In this document: positions 51,666 through 53,102 of the stretch, in pieces
Layout of the letters: every line of letters begins with the position of its first letter
Numbering within the stretch: the first letter of the stretch is position 1
NCBI GenBank assembly: GCA_017882335.1
Contig: JADGPR010000014.1
Coordinates: 1 to 53,102, forward strand
Source: Bacteroidales bacterium
GTDB lineage: Bacteria > Bacteroidota > Bacteroidia > Bacteroidales > FEN-979
DNA: 53,102 bases
Direction of reading: 5' to 3'
The notes under the pieces: generated by a model
The model's input: the letters and a program-made list of their open reading frames with translations, nothing else
Databases searched by the model: none
What the model was told of the DNA's origin: nothing
Position numbers and translations under genes: made by a program

Positions 51666-53102
51666 ATGAGTTTGAAAATGAAGTTATCAATATTCTTTCG
51701 AAAAAACTTTAGGTATAAAAGCGCCTTCCTGACTTTTTTTCTGATCTTTTTCATTCTGTTCCTTGTTCATTGTTTCGCTACCTCCGGGAAATTTCATGTC
51801 TTTGAATATTTGGTTTATCTTGGGATTTTTGGTGCCGGACTATGGTTCATCCGGGCGACCCTCCTGTTTTTTGTTTCGGAAAATGTTACATCAGGAACAC
51901 TTATTCTCATTGTTTTCGGCTCAAATCTTTTTTACCTGGCCGGAGTAGAGCATCTCCTGCAGCCAATTCTGCTTTTCTCTTTGTACGCAGGTGTCATCTA
52001 TATTACGGCTTCCGCATACCGGTCACCCCGGATTTTAAAAATAATATTACTGGGAGTGATTTCCGGGCTTGTCATCCTGACGCAGCCAATGGGGTATGTT
52101 GTTCTTCTTATTCCGCTTTTATGGGGTATTCATGATAAAAAGAGTGTTCTCGAAAATTGTTCGGGAATCCGGAAAAACGACCGGAATATTTTAATCTTTG
52201 TAAACATCCTCCTTCTCATGATCTTCATTGCGGTTGTTTTTCTGAAGATCAGTCCGGGTGAAATCGGATTCTTGGATTTCCGGATTCCCGGAGTGTTCTA
52301 TTTAAATTTCCGGTACCTGTGGAATAATTTGTTTTCTTTTGATCATGGCTGGCTGATCTATTCCCCGGCGATGCTGTTTGCTGCAATTGGCTTTTATTTC
52401 CTGGCAGAGCGCAAAAGGGAAATCTTCCTTTCAATTTTTGTCGTCTGTGTCGTGGAGATCCTGGCAGAATCGTGCTGGACTAAATTAGGGAAAACAGAGG
52501 TATTCGGACAGATCGCCTTTGTCCAGCTGATCGCTTTACTTTCACTTCCAACTGCTTTTTTTCTGAAAGTTATTGCTGAAAAGAAGGGAATCACACCTTT
52601 TTTTATCGCTATAATTTGCGCCTTTTTTATCGTACTGAATCTTTTTCAAACCTGGCAATACGATACGGGGATCATCCTGAAATCTGATATGACTCCTGAT
52701 ATTTATTGCAATGTATTCGGACGTACCGATGTCAAGGAAATTGAAAAACTGCGGATGGCGGAAAATCAGCCTGATTTATCATTGACCCTGAATGAAAAAT
52801 CTAAATTCACCAGCACAGTTCTGGCTTTTTATGATTTTGAAGATACCACAATGAGTTATAAAAACCAACTTGAATCAACCTATTCAAAAAGCGGTAAACA
52901 TGCCTTTAAGTTGGAGAAAACCGGGCCGTTCTCTCCGGCTTTGAAGAGGCCATATGCTGAACTTACGACGAAAGAAAATGTCATAGCAAGGATCACCGTG
53001 TCGGTTTTTTCTCCTGTTGACGATGCGTTTAAAGATGGATACCTTGTGTTTTCTTCAATTCACGACGGAGTTACTTTTCGATATCAGAATTTAATCATGA
53101 GA
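51666..53102 (+). CDS. Polytopic membrane protein related to the preceding gene (3' end outside window)
   Basis: The frame is open from 51654/51666 to the last base, so the C terminus lies beyond the window. The start is taken as ATG 51666 (MSLKMKLSIFFRKNFRYKSA); ATG 51654, overlapping the previous stop, is an alternative. About ten membrane helices fill residues 20-355. Motifs parallel those of the upstream protein: TQPMGYVVLLIPLLWG against RPTNCLIGVIFPFW, and FDHGWLIYSPAMLFAAIGFY against LNGLVPWSPLILLF. A soluble region begins after about residue 360 (VLAFYDFEDTTMSYKNQLES, HAFKLEKTG), like the C-terminal domain of the neighbour. The pair probably arose by duplication. Function as a GT-C enzyme is inference. 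Confidence 0.75.
   Translation, partial: MSLKMKLSIFFRKNFRYKSAFLTFFLIFFILFLVHCFATSGKFHVFEYLVYLGIFGAGLWFIRATLLFFVSENVTSGTLILIVFGSNLFYLAGVEHLLQPILLFSLYAGVIYITASAYRSPRILKIILLGVISGLVILTQPMGYVVLLIPLLWGIHDKKSVLENCSGIRKNDRNILIFVNILLLMIFIAVVFLKISPGEIGFLDFRIPGVFYLNFRYLWNNLFSFDHGWLIYSPAMLFAAIGFYFLAERKREIFLSIFVVCVVEILAESCWTKLGKTEVFGQIAFVQLIALLSLPTAFFLKVIAEKKGITPFFIAIICAFFIVLNLFQTWQYDTGIILKSDMTPDIYCNVFGRTDVKEIEKLRMAENQPDLSLTLNEKSKFTSTVLAFYDFEDTTMSYKNQLESTYSKSGKHAFKLEKTGPFSPALKRPYAELTTKENVIARITVSVFSPVDDAFKDGYLVFSSIHDGVTFRYQNLIMR

Noticed and set aside
1-53102. tRNA or rRNA genes, CRISPR arrays, integrases, transposases or attachment sites
   Set aside because: Reading both strands I found no convincing example of any of these; short tRNA-like sequences could still be missed without a covariance search.

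Overview
This window comes from a Gram-negative member of the Bacteroidota, most likely an environmental, Bacteroidales-like anaerobe or facultative anaerobe. The evidence is: a serine protease with a type IX secretion (Por) tail and BACON repeats; the MurF-alanine racemase and DAHP synthase-chorismate mutase fusions typical of this phylum; Kdo transferase for lipid A; futalosine-route menaquinone synthesis (mqnC); many short lipoproteins and beta-barrel outer membrane proteins; and promoter-like TAnnTTTG (-7) boxes instead of E. coli-type -10 boxes. I see no rRNA, tRNA, CRISPR array, integrase or insertion sequence.

Layout. 1-3513: the tail of a GH94-type sugar phosphorylase, a decayed glycoamylase (GH144-like) lipoprotein pseudogene and an MFS transporter, probably the remnant of a beta-glucan utilisation locus. 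3553-6243: a large secreted trypsin-like protease. 6374-8522: p-aminobenzoate synthesis (pabA divergent from pabB-pabC). 8593-15741: small secreted proteins, lipoproteins, outer membrane proteins, an orphan PPDK-like protein without the PEP-binding barrel, a DUF3303-like protein and a DUF218 lipoprotein.

15779-25697 is the most interesting part: an Fnr-like regulator with an N-terminal cysteine cluster, divergent from two paralogous respiratory modules. Module 1 (16791-22108) has a Tat-exported four-cluster ferredoxin subunit, a ten-helix NrfD/PsrC-type quinone subunit fused to a periplasmic Ig-like domain, a monohaem cytochrome c and a DUF2339-like membrane protein. Module 2 (22500-25697) has the same ferredoxin and NrfD subunits, but its Ig-like protein is a separate gene. 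Neither module contains a molybdopterin or other recognisable catalytic subunit, and both ferredoxins have lost one cluster ligand (Cys to Ala). Electrons could pass between the menaquinone pool and the periplasm through NrfD, the ferredoxin and, in module 1, the cytochrome; this is inference.

25825-29645: lipoproteins, including a 13-repeat Asp-box (BNR) protein. 29840-46549: housekeeping genes (corA, DAHP synthase/chorismate mutase, asnS, recJ, pfkA, a C69 peptidase, two outer membrane proteins, waaA, a protein phosphatase, mqnC, pepA, pdxA), interrupted by a 19-bp-arm palindromic repeat and an 8-bp tandem repeat. 46549-53102: murF-alr, a family 2 glycosyltransferase and two related polytopic membrane proteins with C-terminal beta-rich domains, the last one cut by the window end.
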